From the NCBI RefSeq assembly GCF_036375055.1, contig NZ_DASUSQ010000023.1:6965-70964 (forward strand): 64,000 bases of DNA, in the 5' to 3' direction. Within the stretch, counting starts at the first letter, position 1; the number at the start of each line of letters is the position of its first letter. Position numbers and translations under genes: made by a program. The DNA comes from Umezawaea sp036375055. GTDB lineage: Bacteria; Actinomycetota; Actinomycetes; Mycobacteriales; Pseudonocardiaceae. Below are positions 52,542 through 60,674 of the stretch, one piece after another. The notes beneath the pieces were generated by a model. That model searched no databases, was not told the origin of the DNA, and saw only the letters and a program-made list of their open reading frames with translations.

Positions 52542-52757
52542 CTCCGCAGTGTCCCAGCCGATCCGCACCGGTTCGCGATGCTCCGGGGGCACGCGGTACA
52601 GCCTTGGACGGGACTCGTTTTTTCGCCGCATTGTTGATGTTCACAGTGTGGAGAGCGGGATCCGAGCGCAACCGATATTCACCTGATCGGCCCTGTCGAC
52701 GATTGCATTCCGCGCTACAGTGGAACTCGGGGGTGGCTGTTTTCCTGGGGAGGAGAA

Positions 52758-53372
52758 ATGGTTCAGGGGGTTTCTTCATGGGCTCTTGAAGCTGCTCGGA
52801 TCTGGGTCCGTGAATATCTTTGCGAACCGCACGAATCTATCGGCAGAACCGGTGCTGTGTGTCCGTTCGTCGAACCGTCGTTGAGGGCGGACTGCCTTGA
52901 GATCGAAGAATGGCCGGTCGAGGAGAACGCGGGTCCGCGCGAGGTCGTCGTGTTGATCGAGCGCATGGTCCTGCGCTTCGGCGAGATCGAGTGGGCCTCG
53001 GCGAACGCGACGTTGCACGCGCTCGTGGTGGTGCTCCCCGACCTGGTGGGCGAGCGTGCGCGACTGCTCGACGAGGCGCACGCGAAACTCAAACCGCAGT
53101 TGGTGCGGCGCGGGCTGATGCTCGGTCAGTTCCACGCGGAATGTGACGAGCCTGCCGCGCGAAACCCGGAATTCCCGGTGTCGAGATCGCCCGTTCCGCT
53201 GCTCGCGCTGCGGCACATCGCGTTTCACGACATCCTTTTCCTCGACTCCGATCCGGGGTGGTTCACCCATTACGCGGGGCGCTACGGAAAACGCTACGCC
53301 AAGGGAGCCGTGCGCGAGCCCCTGTTCATAGAATTGTTCACGCGAGCCTGTACTCGGTGGAGGTACGAGTGA
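52758..53372 (+). CDS. DUF6875-like protein in a tryptophan-degradation operon
   Basis: A 204-residue protein. The N-terminal motif WVREYLCEPHESIGRTGAVC followed by PFVEPSL is typical of the actinomycete DUF6875 group, whose function is not known. GGAGGAGAA lies immediately upstream of the ATG. The stop overlaps the tryptophan dioxygenase start by GTGA, so the two are coupled. Since the operon lacks an N-formylkynurenine formamidase, this protein or the SDR at the end might fill that gap, but no esterase motif is visible in it. Confidence 0.65.
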   Translation: MVQGVSSWALEAARIWVREYLCEPHESIGRTGAVCPFVEPSLRADCLEIEEWPVEENAGPREVVVLIERMVLRFGEIEWASANATLHALVVVLPDLVGERARLLDEAHAKLKPQLVRRGLMLGQFHAECDEPAARNPEFPVSRSPVPLLALRHIAFHDILFLDSDPGWFTHYAGRYGKRYAKGAVREPLFIELFTRACTRWRYE

Positions 53373-54253
53373 CCCGTCCACCGCCGGACCTGGGGATCGG
53401 CAGCAACGCCCAGCGGCAGCAGTTGGCCGCCGCCACCAACGGGTGTCCGGTGCTGGACTTCCCCGGTGCCAGCACGCCCTACATCGACTACCAGAGCATC
53501 GACGTGCTGCTGTCGTTGCAGCAGCCGCGTTCCGGGGACCCGTCCGAGCTGACGTTCTACGTCCTCGGCCAGGTGAAGGAGCTGCTGTTCAAACTGGTGC
53601 ACACCGAACTGGTCCGGGTGCGCGGGCTGCTGGACGCCGACGACGTCAGCGGGTCGGTGTGGGCGCTCCGCCGCACCCGCCGGGTGGTCGAGCTGCTGGT
53701 GAGCAGTTGGGACGTGCTGGGGACGCTGGCGCCGACCGAGTTCAACGCCTTCCGCGACCACCTCGGCCAGGCCTCGGGGTTCCAGTCCTACATGTACCGG
53801 ATGGTCGAGTACGTGCTGGGCAACAAGGTCGAGGCGCTGGCCCGTCCGCACCGCAACGTGCCGCACGTGAACGAGCAGGTGGACAGGGCGCTGCGGGAGC
53901 CCGGCGTCTACGACGCGGCCGTGGCGCTGCTGGCCCGCCGCGGCGCGGCCGTCCCGCCCGAGGTGCTGGACCGCGACTTCTCCCGTCCGGTGGACCCGCA
54001 CCCGGACGTCGAACGGGCCTGGGCCGACGTGTACCGCGACGGCGGCCCGGCCGATGAGCTGTTCCTGCTGGCCGAGGGGCTGATGGACGTCGCGGAGGCC
54101 GTCTGCCGCTGGCGGTCGGTGCACCTGCTCGTCGTCGAACGGATCATCGGCACGAAGCCGGGCACGGGCGGCACCGCCGGTGTGTCCTGGCTGCGCCGCA
54201 TCAACGAACACCGGTTCTTCCCGGAGTTGTGGACCGCCAGGAGGTTGCTGTGA
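53369..54253 (+). CDS. kynA: Tryptophan 2,3-dioxygenase
   Basis: A 294-residue heme dioxygenase. Family blocks are clear: TPYIDYQSIDVLLSLQQPRS, ASGFQSYMYRMVEYVLGNK, the proximal-His block WRSVHLLVVERIIGTKPGTG followed by GTAGVSWLRR. The reaction is L-tryptophan plus O2 to N-formyl-L-kynurenine. GGAGG lies six bases before the GTG. It is coupled to kynureninase downstream. In actinomycetes such pairs either degrade tryptophan or supply anthranilate or hydroxyanthranilate units to antibiotics. Confidence 0.85.
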   Translation: MTRPPPDLGIGSNAQRQQLAAATNGCPVLDFPGASTPYIDYQSIDVLLSLQQPRSGDPSELTFYVLGQVKELLFKLVHTELVRVRGLLDADDVSGSVWALRRTRRVVELLVSSWDVLGTLAPTEFNAFRDHLGQASGFQSYMYRMVEYVLGNKVEALARPHRNVPHVNEQVDRALREPGVYDAAVALLARRGAAVPPEVLDRDFSRPVDPHPDVERAWADVYRDGGPADELFLLAEGLMDVAEAVCRWRSVHLLVVERIIGTKPGTGGTAGVSWLRRINEHRFFPELWTARRLL

Positions 54254-55458
54254 CCGTGATCGGGAACGTCGCCGGGCTCCGTGACGCCACCGACCCCCTC
54301 GCGCACCTGCGCGAGCGGTTCCACCCGGTGCCCGAGGACGCCGTGTACCTCAACGGCGGCTCGCTGGGCAGGTTGCCGGCCGCCACGGCCGCGCTCGTGG
54401 ACCACGTGGTCCAGCAGGAGTGGGGCAACGGCCTCGCGGAGGCGCGCACCCAGTGGTTCGACCTGTGCGAGCGGATGGGGGACCGGGTGGCGGAGGTGGC
54501 GCTCGGCGCGCACCCCGGCGAGGTCGTCGTCGGCGACTGCACCAGCGTGAACCTCTACAAGCTGGCCGCCGCGACGCTGGACGCGAACCCGGAGCGCCGC
54601 ACGATCGTCACCGACGACGACAACTTCCCCACCGACCAGTACGTGCTGGCCGGGGTCGCGGCCGAACGCGGTGGCACCCTGCGCCGCCTGCACTCGCACC
54701 CGGACCGCGGCCTCGACCTGGACCTGCTGCGGGAGGCCGTGGACGACACGGTCGCGCTGGTGTCGCTGTCGCTGGTGTCGAGCCGCTGCGGTGCGCTGCT
54801 GGACATCGCCGAGGTGCACCGCATCGCGCACGCGGCGGGCGCGCTGGTGCTGTGGGACCTCAGCCACGCCGCGGGGGCGGTGCCGGTCGACCTCGCGGCG
54901 AACGGCGCGGACCTGGCGGTCGGCTCCACCTACAAGCACCTGTTCGCCGGACCCGGCGCGCCCGCCTTCCTCTACGTCCGACGCGACCTGCAAGCCGTTC
55001 TGCGGCAACCGATCCACGGGTGGTACGGCCACCGCGAGCAGTTGGCGATGCGCATCGACTACGACCCCGACCCGACCATCCGGCGGTTCCTCACCGGCAG
55101 TCCACCGATCCTGTCGCTGGTGGCGACGGGCGCGGGCCTCGACGTGATCGCCGAGGCCGGGCTGCCCGCGCTGCGCGCGAAGAGCGTCGCGCTGACCGGG
55201 TACCTCCAGGAACTGCTGGAGCCCACCGAGCTGCGGCTGGCGGGTCCGGCCGATCCGGCCGGGCGGGGCGCGCACGTCACCTACGAGCACCCGCGCGCGG
55301 CGGAACTCGTGCCGCTGCTGGCGCGCCGTGGTGTCTTCGTCGACCACTCGGTGCCGAACCGGTTGCGCCTGACGCCCGCGCCGCTGTCCACCCGCTTCAC
55401 CGACGTCGCCGAGGCGGCGAGCCGCATCCGAGAGGTCCTGGAGGGGAACGGTTCATGA
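54250..55458 (+). CDS. kynU: Kynureninase-like PLP enzyme
   Basis: A 402-residue fold-type I PLP enzyme of kynureninase type. The PLP lysine is in GSTYKHLFAGPGAPAFLYVR, preceded by LVLWDLSHAAGAVPVDL (Asp that binds the pyridine nitrogen), and HGWYGHREQLAMRIDYD is the usual substrate-binding block. It would cleave kynurenine or 3-hydroxykynurenine to (hydroxy)anthranilate plus alanine. AGGAGG lies five bases before the GTG, which overlaps the dioxygenase stop. Confidence 0.85.
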   Translation: MTVIGNVAGLRDATDPLAHLRERFHPVPEDAVYLNGGSLGRLPAATAALVDHVVQQEWGNGLAEARTQWFDLCERMGDRVAEVALGAHPGEVVVGDCTSVNLYKLAAATLDANPERRTIVTDDDNFPTDQYVLAGVAAERGGTLRRLHSHPDRGLDLDLLREAVDDTVALVSLSLVSSRCGALLDIAEVHRIAHAAGALVLWDLSHAAGAVPVDLAANGADLAVGSTYKHLFAGPGAPAFLYVRRDLQAVLRQPIHGWYGHREQLAMRIDYDPDPTIRRFLTGSPPILSLVATGAGLDVIAEAGLPALRAKSVALTGYLQELLEPTELRLAGPADPAGRGAHVTYEHPRAAELVPLLARRGVFVDHSVPNRLRLTPAPLSTRFTDVAEAASRIREVLEGNGS

Positions 55459-56222
55459 GTCGACGGCGGGTACTGGTCACCGGCGCGTCGCGCGCCAGCG
55501 GCATCGGCGCGGCGAGCGCCGCGGCACTGGCGGCGGGCGGCGCCGTGGTCGCCGTGCACGCCCGCGAGGACGTGGAGGCCGCCGAGGCCGTGGCGGCGAG
55601 CCTGCCGGGCGACGGGCACGCGGTGGTCGTCGCGGACCTGGCCGACCCGGACCAGGTGGCCGAGATGGTGCGGCAGGCCGTCTCCGCGCTCGGCGGCGTC
55701 GACGTGCTGGTCAACAACGCCGCCCTGCACGTGGAGCACCCCATCGCGAGCACCTCCTACGCCGACTGGCAGGCGCTGTGGCGGCGGACCCTGGACGTGA
55801 ACCTGATCGGCACGGCCAACGCCACCTGGTGCGTGGTGGACCACCTGCTCACCCGACCGGAGGGACCGGAGAACGCGTCGATCATCATGGTCGGCTCGCG
55901 CGGCGCGTACCGGGGTGAGCCCGCCGTGCCCGCGTACGGGGCGAGCAAGGCGGGGATGCACGCGTTCGCCCAGTCCATGGCGGTCGCGCTGGCGCCGCAC
56001 GGGATCGGCGTCGCGGCGGTGGCGCCCGGCTTCACCGTCACCGACCTCACCGAGGACCTGCTCAAGGGGCCCGAGCGGGAGTCGATCCTGGCGCAGCACC
56101 CGTTCGGCCGGGTCGCAGCCTCCGCCGAGATCGGGGCCGCCGTCGCCTGGCTGGCCTCGCCGGAGGCCCAGTGGGCCAGCGGCACGGTGCTCGACCTCAA
56201 CGGAGCGTCCTACCTGCGGTGA
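55455..56222 (+). CDS. Short-chain dehydrogenase/reductase of the kynurenine operon
   Basis: A 255-residue classical SDR: VLVTGASRASGIGAASAAAL (cofactor), DVLVNNAALH, the catalytic Ser in IIMVGSRGAYRG and YGASKAGMHAF. It ends with a typical LNGASYLR. The ATG overlaps the kynureninase stop by four bases. Its role in tryptophan use is unclear; reduction of a kynurenine-derived carbonyl is possible. It ends the operon, 16 bases from the convergent epoxide hydrolase. Confidence 0.8.
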   Translation: MSRRRVLVTGASRASGIGAASAAALAAGGAVVAVHAREDVEAAEAVAASLPGDGHAVVVADLADPDQVAEMVRQAVSALGGVDVLVNNAALHVEHPIASTSYADWQALWRRTLDVNLIGTANATWCVVDHLLTRPEGPENASIIMVGSRGAYRGEPAVPAYGASKAGMHAFAQSMAVALAPHGIGVAAVAPGFTVTDLTEDLLKGPERESILAQHPFGRVAASAEIGAAVAWLASPEAQWASGTVLDLNGASYLR

Positions 56223-56238
56223 GGTCGAGCACCGCCGG

Positions 56239-57363
56239 TCAGGAGCGGAAGAAGGTCCGCAGGTCGCCGACGAGCACGTCCGGGCGTTCCAGCGCCGCGA
56301 AGTGCCCGCCGTCGGGGAACTCCGACCAGTGCACGACGGCGGTGTTGTCCCGTTCGGCGAACGCGCGGATCGACGTGAAGTCGTCGGCGAAGACGGCGAC
56401 CCCGGTCCGCGACGGGTTCACCTCCGGCTCGCGCGCGGCCTTCGCCTCCTCGAAGTGGTAGCGCCCCGCCGTGGCCTGGGTGTTGGTGAACCAGTAGAGG
56501 GAGACCTGGGTCAGGACCTGCTCGGTCGTCACGAGGCTCGTCCCGTCGCCGAAGTTGGCGAACAGCTCGCTGTAGGCCAGCTGCCCCACCGGTGAGTCGG
56601 CGATGCCGACCGAGACGGTCTGCGGGCGCGTCGCGTTCATCTGGTTGTAGCCGCCGACGGACTGGAACCAGCGCATGTGCTCCAGCGCCGCGTAGTCCTT
56701 CGGTTCCAGCTCCTCGAACTCCGCCGGGTCTCCGGTCGGGAACGAGAACAGCTGGAGCACGTGCAGGCCGAGGAAACCCTCCGGCCGCATCAGCCCCAAC
56801 TCGCGGGAGATCAACGCGCCCGCGTCGCTGCCGTGCGAACCGTACGAGTCGTACCCGAGGCGCCGCATCAGCGCGTCGACCGTCTCCGCCACCCTCCGCA
56901 TCGTCCAGCCGCGGCCGACGAGCGGCGTGCTGAAGCCGAATCCGGGGATCGACGGCACGACGACCGAGAACGCGTCCGCGGCGTCGCCGCCGTGGGCGAC
57001 GGGATCGGTGAGCGGGCCGATCAGGTCGAGGAACTCGGCGAACGAGCCGGGGTAGGTGTGCAGGAGCAGCAGCGGGGTCGCCCCCTCCTCCTTCGACGGC
57101 ACGTGGACGAAGTGCACGGTCTGCCCGTCGATCTCGGTCAGGTACTGCGGGAACTCGTTCATCCGGGCTTCCTGCGCGCGCCAGTCGAACGTGGTTCGCC
57201 ACTGCTCGACGGTCTCGCCGAGGTAGCTGTTCGGCGTGCCGTACTCCCAGTCGTCGGTGGGGGCGGGCCGCGGCAGCCTGGTGCGGGCGAGGCGCTCGTC
57301 GAGGTCGTCCAGGTCGGCCTGGGGGACATTGACGCGGAAGGGGCGGATCTCGGTGTTCGTCAT
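56239..57363 (-). CDS. Epoxide hydrolase (EHN-type alpha/beta hydrolase)
   Basis: A 374-residue protein with the epoxide-hydrolase N-terminal domain (IRPFRVNVPQADLDDLDERL) and an alpha/beta hydrolase core. The oxyanion block is LLLHTYPGSFAEFLDLIGPL, with TYPGS in place of the usual GWPGS; the nucleophile Asp is in GSHGSDAGALISR, and the catalytic His is in PDGGHFAALE. It probably opens epoxides or hydrolyses related substrates. It is divergent from the WYL regulator across a 23-bp inverted repeat. Confidence 0.85.
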   Translation of the reverse strand: MTNTEIRPFRVNVPQADLDDLDERLARTRLPRPAPTDDWEYGTPNSYLGETVEQWRTTFDWRAQEARMNEFPQYLTEIDGQTVHFVHVPSKEEGATPLLLLHTYPGSFAEFLDLIGPLTDPVAHGGDAADAFSVVVPSIPGFGFSTPLVGRGWTMRRVAETVDALMRRLGYDSYGSHGSDAGALISRELGLMRPEGFLGLHVLQLFSFPTGDPAEFEELEPKDYAALEHMRWFQSVGGYNQMNATRPQTVSVGIADSPVGQLAYSELFANFGDGTSLVTTEQVLTQVSLYWFTNTQATAGRYHFEEAKAAREPEVNPSRTGVAVFADDFTSIRAFAERDNTAVVHWSEFPDGGHFAALERPDVLVGDLRTFFRS

Positions 57364-57383
57364 GGGACCCACGGTAGGAGCTG

Positions 57384-57406
57384 TATAGGAACGTTCGGTT
57401 CCTATA
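57384..57406. promoter_or_regulatory. Operator between the epoxide hydrolase and WYL genes
   Basis: Perfect 9-bp arms TATAGGAAC and GTTCCTATA around GTTCG. It fills most of the 53-base intergenic region, so a protein bound here would block both promoters. The WYL regulator next to it is the likely binder. Confidence 0.7.
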
Positions 57407-57416
57407 AGGTGGATGG

Positions 57417-58424
57417 GTGTTGGACACCTCCTCCCGGCTGCTCGCGCTGCTGGCGCTGATGCAGTCGCGGCCCGCGTGGTCGGGTTCGGAGCTCGCGGAG
57501 CGGTTGAACGTCACGGGGCGGACGATCCGCAACGACGTCGACCGCCTGCGCGAGCTCGGGTACCCGGTCGACGCCGTGCGCGGACCCGCCGGGCACTACC
57601 GGCTGGGCGTCGGGGCGAAGCTGCCGCCGCTGCTGCTCGACGACGACGAAGCGGTGGCGGTCGCGATCGGACTGCGGGCCGGACGCGGGGTCGCGGGCAT
57701 CGAGGACAGCGCGGCGCGGGCGTTGGCGAAGCTCCAGCAGGTCCTGCCGCACCGGTTGCGGCGCCAGGTGACCGCGGTGCACCAGGCGATGACCGAGGGC
57801 CCGGAGAACACCGGCGGCAACGTCGCGGACCCGGTGGTGGACCCCACCGCGCTGGCGACGATCGCGGCGGCCGTCCGCGACTCCGAACTGCTGCGGTTCG
57901 ACTACGCGGCCCCGGACCGCACCGACGACGGGCCGCGCCGCAACGACGCCTCGGCGCCGTTCGGGGAGTGGCCGGTGCTGGTGGAGCCGTACCGGCTGGT
58001 GAGCTGGGAGCGGCACTGGTACCTCGTCGCACGGGGACCGGAGACGGGGACGTGGCACACGTACCGCGTCGACTGGATCTCGTTGCGGATGGCGACCGGT
58101 CGCCGCTTCACCGCGGTCGCGCTGCCCGGCGGGGACTACGCGGACTTCGTCCTGCGCGACGTGGCCACCGCGGGGTGGAGGGTGCACGCGAGGATCACCG
58201 TGTTCGCGCCCGCGGAGGACGTGCTGGCGCGGATCAACCCGGCCGTCGGCGTGGTGGAGGCGGTCGACGGGTCGACGTCGGTGCTCGTGACCGGGGCCGA
58301 CAGCCTGGAGCTGATCGCCGTCTACACCGGGATGCTCGGCCTCGACTTCCACGTCACCGAGCCGCCCGAGCTGGTCGAGCACCTCCGCGTCCTCGGCGGG
58401 CGCTACGCCCGCGCGGTGGACTGA
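57417..58424 (+). CDS. WYL-domain transcriptional regulator (YafY-like)
   Basis: A 335-residue regulator. Residues 1-65 are an HTH_11 domain (SGSELAERLNVTGRTIRNDV; DRLRELGYPVDAV), residues 150-220 a WYL domain (VEPYRLVSWERHWYLVARG, the W-Y-L core), and the C-terminus is the WCX extension (VTEPPELVEHLRVLGGRYAR). These proteins sense nucleic acids or small ligands. It is divergent from the epoxide hydrolase gene and very probably represses it. AAGGTGG precedes the GTG. Confidence 0.85.
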   Translation: MLDTSSRLLALLALMQSRPAWSGSELAERLNVTGRTIRNDVDRLRELGYPVDAVRGPAGHYRLGVGAKLPPLLLDDDEAVAVAIGLRAGRGVAGIEDSAARALAKLQQVLPHRLRRQVTAVHQAMTEGPENTGGNVADPVVDPTALATIAAAVRDSELLRFDYAAPDRTDDGPRRNDASAPFGEWPVLVEPYRLVSWERHWYLVARGPETGTWHTYRVDWISLRMATGRRFTAVALPGGDYADFVLRDVATAGWRVHARITVFAPAEDVLARINPAVGVVEAVDGSTSVLVTGADSLELIAVYTGMLGLDFHVTEPPELVEHLRVLGGRYARAVD

Positions 58425-58592
58425 CGGAGCACCGCGCCGCGCTCGTCGGTCTGCTCGACCACGCCGCGCCCCCGGCCACCGCTCCCGACCCGCTCCCGCG
58501 GTCGTCGAGCGGAACCGCCCGCTCGGTGCGGACGCCGACCCCGGTGGGATCTAGGGTTCGGGGCCTGTGCGCAGTGGTGTCGGAGGTGGGCC

Positions 58593-59186
58593 GTGACGGG
58601 TAGCAAGACCTTCCTGGTCGCCGGGGTGGGTGGTGGGCTCGGGCGGGCGTTCGCCGAGCGTGCGCTGGGTGCGGGCCACCGCGTCGTCGGCATCGTCCGC
58701 AGACCCGAGCAGGTCGCGGAGTTCGAGGCCCTGGAGCCGGGGTCGGCGTTCGCGCGCGTCCTGGACATCGGGTCGGCCACCGGGATCGAGCCCGCGATCA
58801 GGTCCGTCGAGGCCGAGATCGCGCCCATCGACGTCCTCGTGGCGGGCACGGACCACGCCGAGTCCACGGTGGAGGACCTCCGTAGGCAGCGGGACATCGA
58901 CGTGTTCGGGACGGTCGCGGTCGTGAAGGCGGTCCTGCCCGCCATGCGGCTGCGGCGCGGCGGGACCGTCGTCGTCGTGACCCCCGACGCGACCCCGTCG
59001 TACCACGGCAGCAAGTTCGCGCTGGTCGGCATCATGCTCTCCCTGGCGACGGAGGTGGCCCCGTTCGGCGTCCGCGTGACGGCGGTCGAACCGGAGGCGT
59101 TCCGCGCCGCCTGGTCGAACGAGGGGCTGGTGCTGGAGTCGGACGGGCCCCTGGCCCTCGGTGCGGGTACCACCTCGCCCCCCTAG
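58593..59186 (+). CDS. Shortened SDR-like protein with a degenerate active site
   Basis: A 197-residue SDR, about 70 residues shorter than usual. The cofactor motif is VAGVGGGLGRAFAERAL rather than TGxxxGxG, NNAG is replaced by LVAGTDHAE, and about a dozen residues before YHGSKFALVG, including the catalytic Ser, are missing (VVVVTPDATPSYHGSK). Tyr and Lys are retained. GGAGGTGG precedes the GTG, so it may still be expressed. Probably non-catalytic or decaying. Confidence 0.55.
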   Translation: MTGSKTFLVAGVGGGLGRAFAERALGAGHRVVGIVRRPEQVAEFEALEPGSAFARVLDIGSATGIEPAIRSVEAEIAPIDVLVAGTDHAESTVEDLRRQRDIDVFGTVAVVKAVLPAMRLRRGGTVVVVTPDATPSYHGSKFALVGIMLSLATEVAPFGVRVTAVEPEAFRAAWSNEGLVLESDGPLALGAGTTSPP

Positions 59187-59524
59187 TCGAGTGAGTCCGG
59201 CGGGGAATCGTCACGGGCTTCGTCACCCAGGGCGGCCATCTCCTCCACCACGGCGGCCGTCTCGGCCAGCAGGGCCTCCACCGCGTCCTCGCGGCCACCC
59301 TCCGCGGGCACCCACCCCTGGCTGATCAGCCACAACCGGTCGGCGTTGTCCCGCAGCCGGATGGCCAGCGCGGCCATCGCCCCGAGGTTGCGCGCGGCCG
59401 CCGCCGACACCCGCGTCCGGTAGGCGGCCTGTCTGCACGCGGCCGAGCAGTACCGCCTCGGTCGGCCCGCGCCCGCGGCGGGAATCTCGTTGTCGCAGTT
59501 CCGGCACTGTTCGCTTTTCGTCAC
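59183..59524 (-). CDS. Small zinc-ribbon protein
   Basis: A 113-residue protein. The N-terminus TKSEQCRNCDNEIPAAGAGR followed by RYCSAACRQAAYR has the same CxxC...CxxxC zinc module as the TetR at 26953. The rest is helical and acidic (ADRLWLISQGWVPAEGGRED). Many actinomycetes encode short proteins with this module; the function is unknown, perhaps DNA or RNA binding. GTG 59524 is chosen because GAGG lies five bases upstream. Confidence 0.65.
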   Translation of the reverse strand: MTKSEQCRNCDNEIPAAGAGRPRRYCSAACRQAAYRTRVSAAAARNLGAMAALAIRLRDNADRLWLISQGWVPAEGGREDAVEALLAETAAVVEEMAALGDEARDDSPPDSLD

Positions 59525-59765
59525 CACAACCTCGGTGACGTAATAGGAAAAACGTTGACCCGGCGTGCTCGAAAAGGACGCCCTATCAGGCGACGGACAA
59601 TTCGTTGACCGGTCTGATTTCGGCGTGTGTACTGAGACGGCAGTCGCAGGAAGAACGGCAAGGAATTGCGGCGGTGTTCCGGCCCCCACTCCCCGCTGGA
59701 ATGGGATTTGTGTTCTCGGTGCAGGTTGGAAACATGTCCGCACTTAATTGTGAGGAGTATTCCGC

Positions 59766-60380
59766 ATGTCCACTCAGTATTCGCTGACGGTCACGAACAA
59801 CTCGACCCAGTTCCAGGACATCGTCGTCTACCAGAAAGCGGTGGACCTCGGCGTGCCCAACGCGCTGTCGCTGGCGTGGATGACCGCGCCCGCGCACCCG
59901 AAGACCACGGTCACCTTCACCTGGAGCGAGGACTACAACTTCGTCTGGTCGCAGACCGGCACGCTCCAGCCGGGGGTCGCGTTCAAGGCGCAGCAGACCA
60001 TGGACGCCGACCCGGAGAACCCGGAGGCCAACCAGGTCCAGTTCGGCTCGCCGAAGGGCGCGTTCACCTTCATCGACGGCCCGGCGATGGGAACGCCGCA
60101 GCTGGGTTCCCTCTACATCCGCACGCTGCCCGACGTGCCCGCCGACACCGCGTCGGTCGGCATCGGCATGTCGAACGCGGGCACCTTCGTCGTCACCGCG
60201 GGCCCGAACCTGAACTACGTGTTCACGCCGCACCCGTCGTACTGGGTGGCCGCGGGCACGTTCACCGCGGGCGAGGTCCTGGACGTCGAGGAGATCACCA
60301 ACACGCAGGAGATCACCTACCGGAGCACGTTCGCGCAGAACGCCGTGCTCGGGTCGAACAACCTGTGGACCGTGTCCTGA
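59766..60380 (+). CDS. RhiA-like protein
   Basis: A 204-residue protein without signal peptide. Sequence such as SLTVTNNSTQFQDIVVYQKA, TTVTFTWSEDYNFVWSQTG, ASVGIGMSNAGTFV and YVFTPHPSYWVAAGTF strongly recalls RhiA, the abundant rhizosphere-expressed protein of Rhizobium leguminosarum, and its scattered bacterial homologues. Function is not known; some homologues lie near quorum-sensing genes. GAGGAG lies eight bases before the ATG. The upstream region is A+T-rich, suggesting strong expression. Confidence 0.65.
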   Translation: MSTQYSLTVTNNSTQFQDIVVYQKAVDLGVPNALSLAWMTAPAHPKTTVTFTWSEDYNFVWSQTGTLQPGVAFKAQQTMDADPENPEANQVQFGSPKGAFTFIDGPAMGTPQLGSLYIRTLPDVPADTASVGIGMSNAGTFVVTAGPNLNYVFTPHPSYWVAAGTFTAGEVLDVEEITNTQEITYRSTFAQNAVLGSNNLWTVS

Positions 60381-60626
60381 CGGCCCGCGTCCGCGCCTCG
60401 TAGCGCGCGGGCCCGTCACCGGCGTTCCGTGCCGCCCCCACCTCCCGGCACCGGACGCCCCACGGCTGGGTGCGCGGCCCGTCCCCCCGCGCACCCAGCC
60501 CGGTAACTCGCACCCCCGCACCGCGCCGCCCTCCACGACCCGGCGCGGTCGCGGTAACCGGACCTCGTCCGGCCGCGCCCCTGCCTCCGGCGCGACCCCG
60601 GCGCCCCGCAGCACCGACACCCAGCA

Positions 60627-60655
60627 CCGACTCCCGCACCGCGTGCGGGAGTCGG
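60627..60655 (+). terminator. Hairpin between the RhiA-like and nitrilase-fold genes
   Basis: Perfect 13-bp arms CCGACTCCCGCAC (60627-60639) and its complement (60643-60655), CGC loop. It lies ten bases before the ribosome binding site of the next gene, so it may either end the RhiA-like transcript or attenuate the next. Confidence 0.55.
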
Positions 60656-60674
60656 GCATCCCCGAGGAGAACTC

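Noticed and set aside
60420..60610. C-rich, Pro/Arg-coding low-complexity stretch that might be a repeat array
   Set aside because: No regular repeat unit or spacer is seen; it is compositional bias. No CRISPR-like array was found anywhere in the window.
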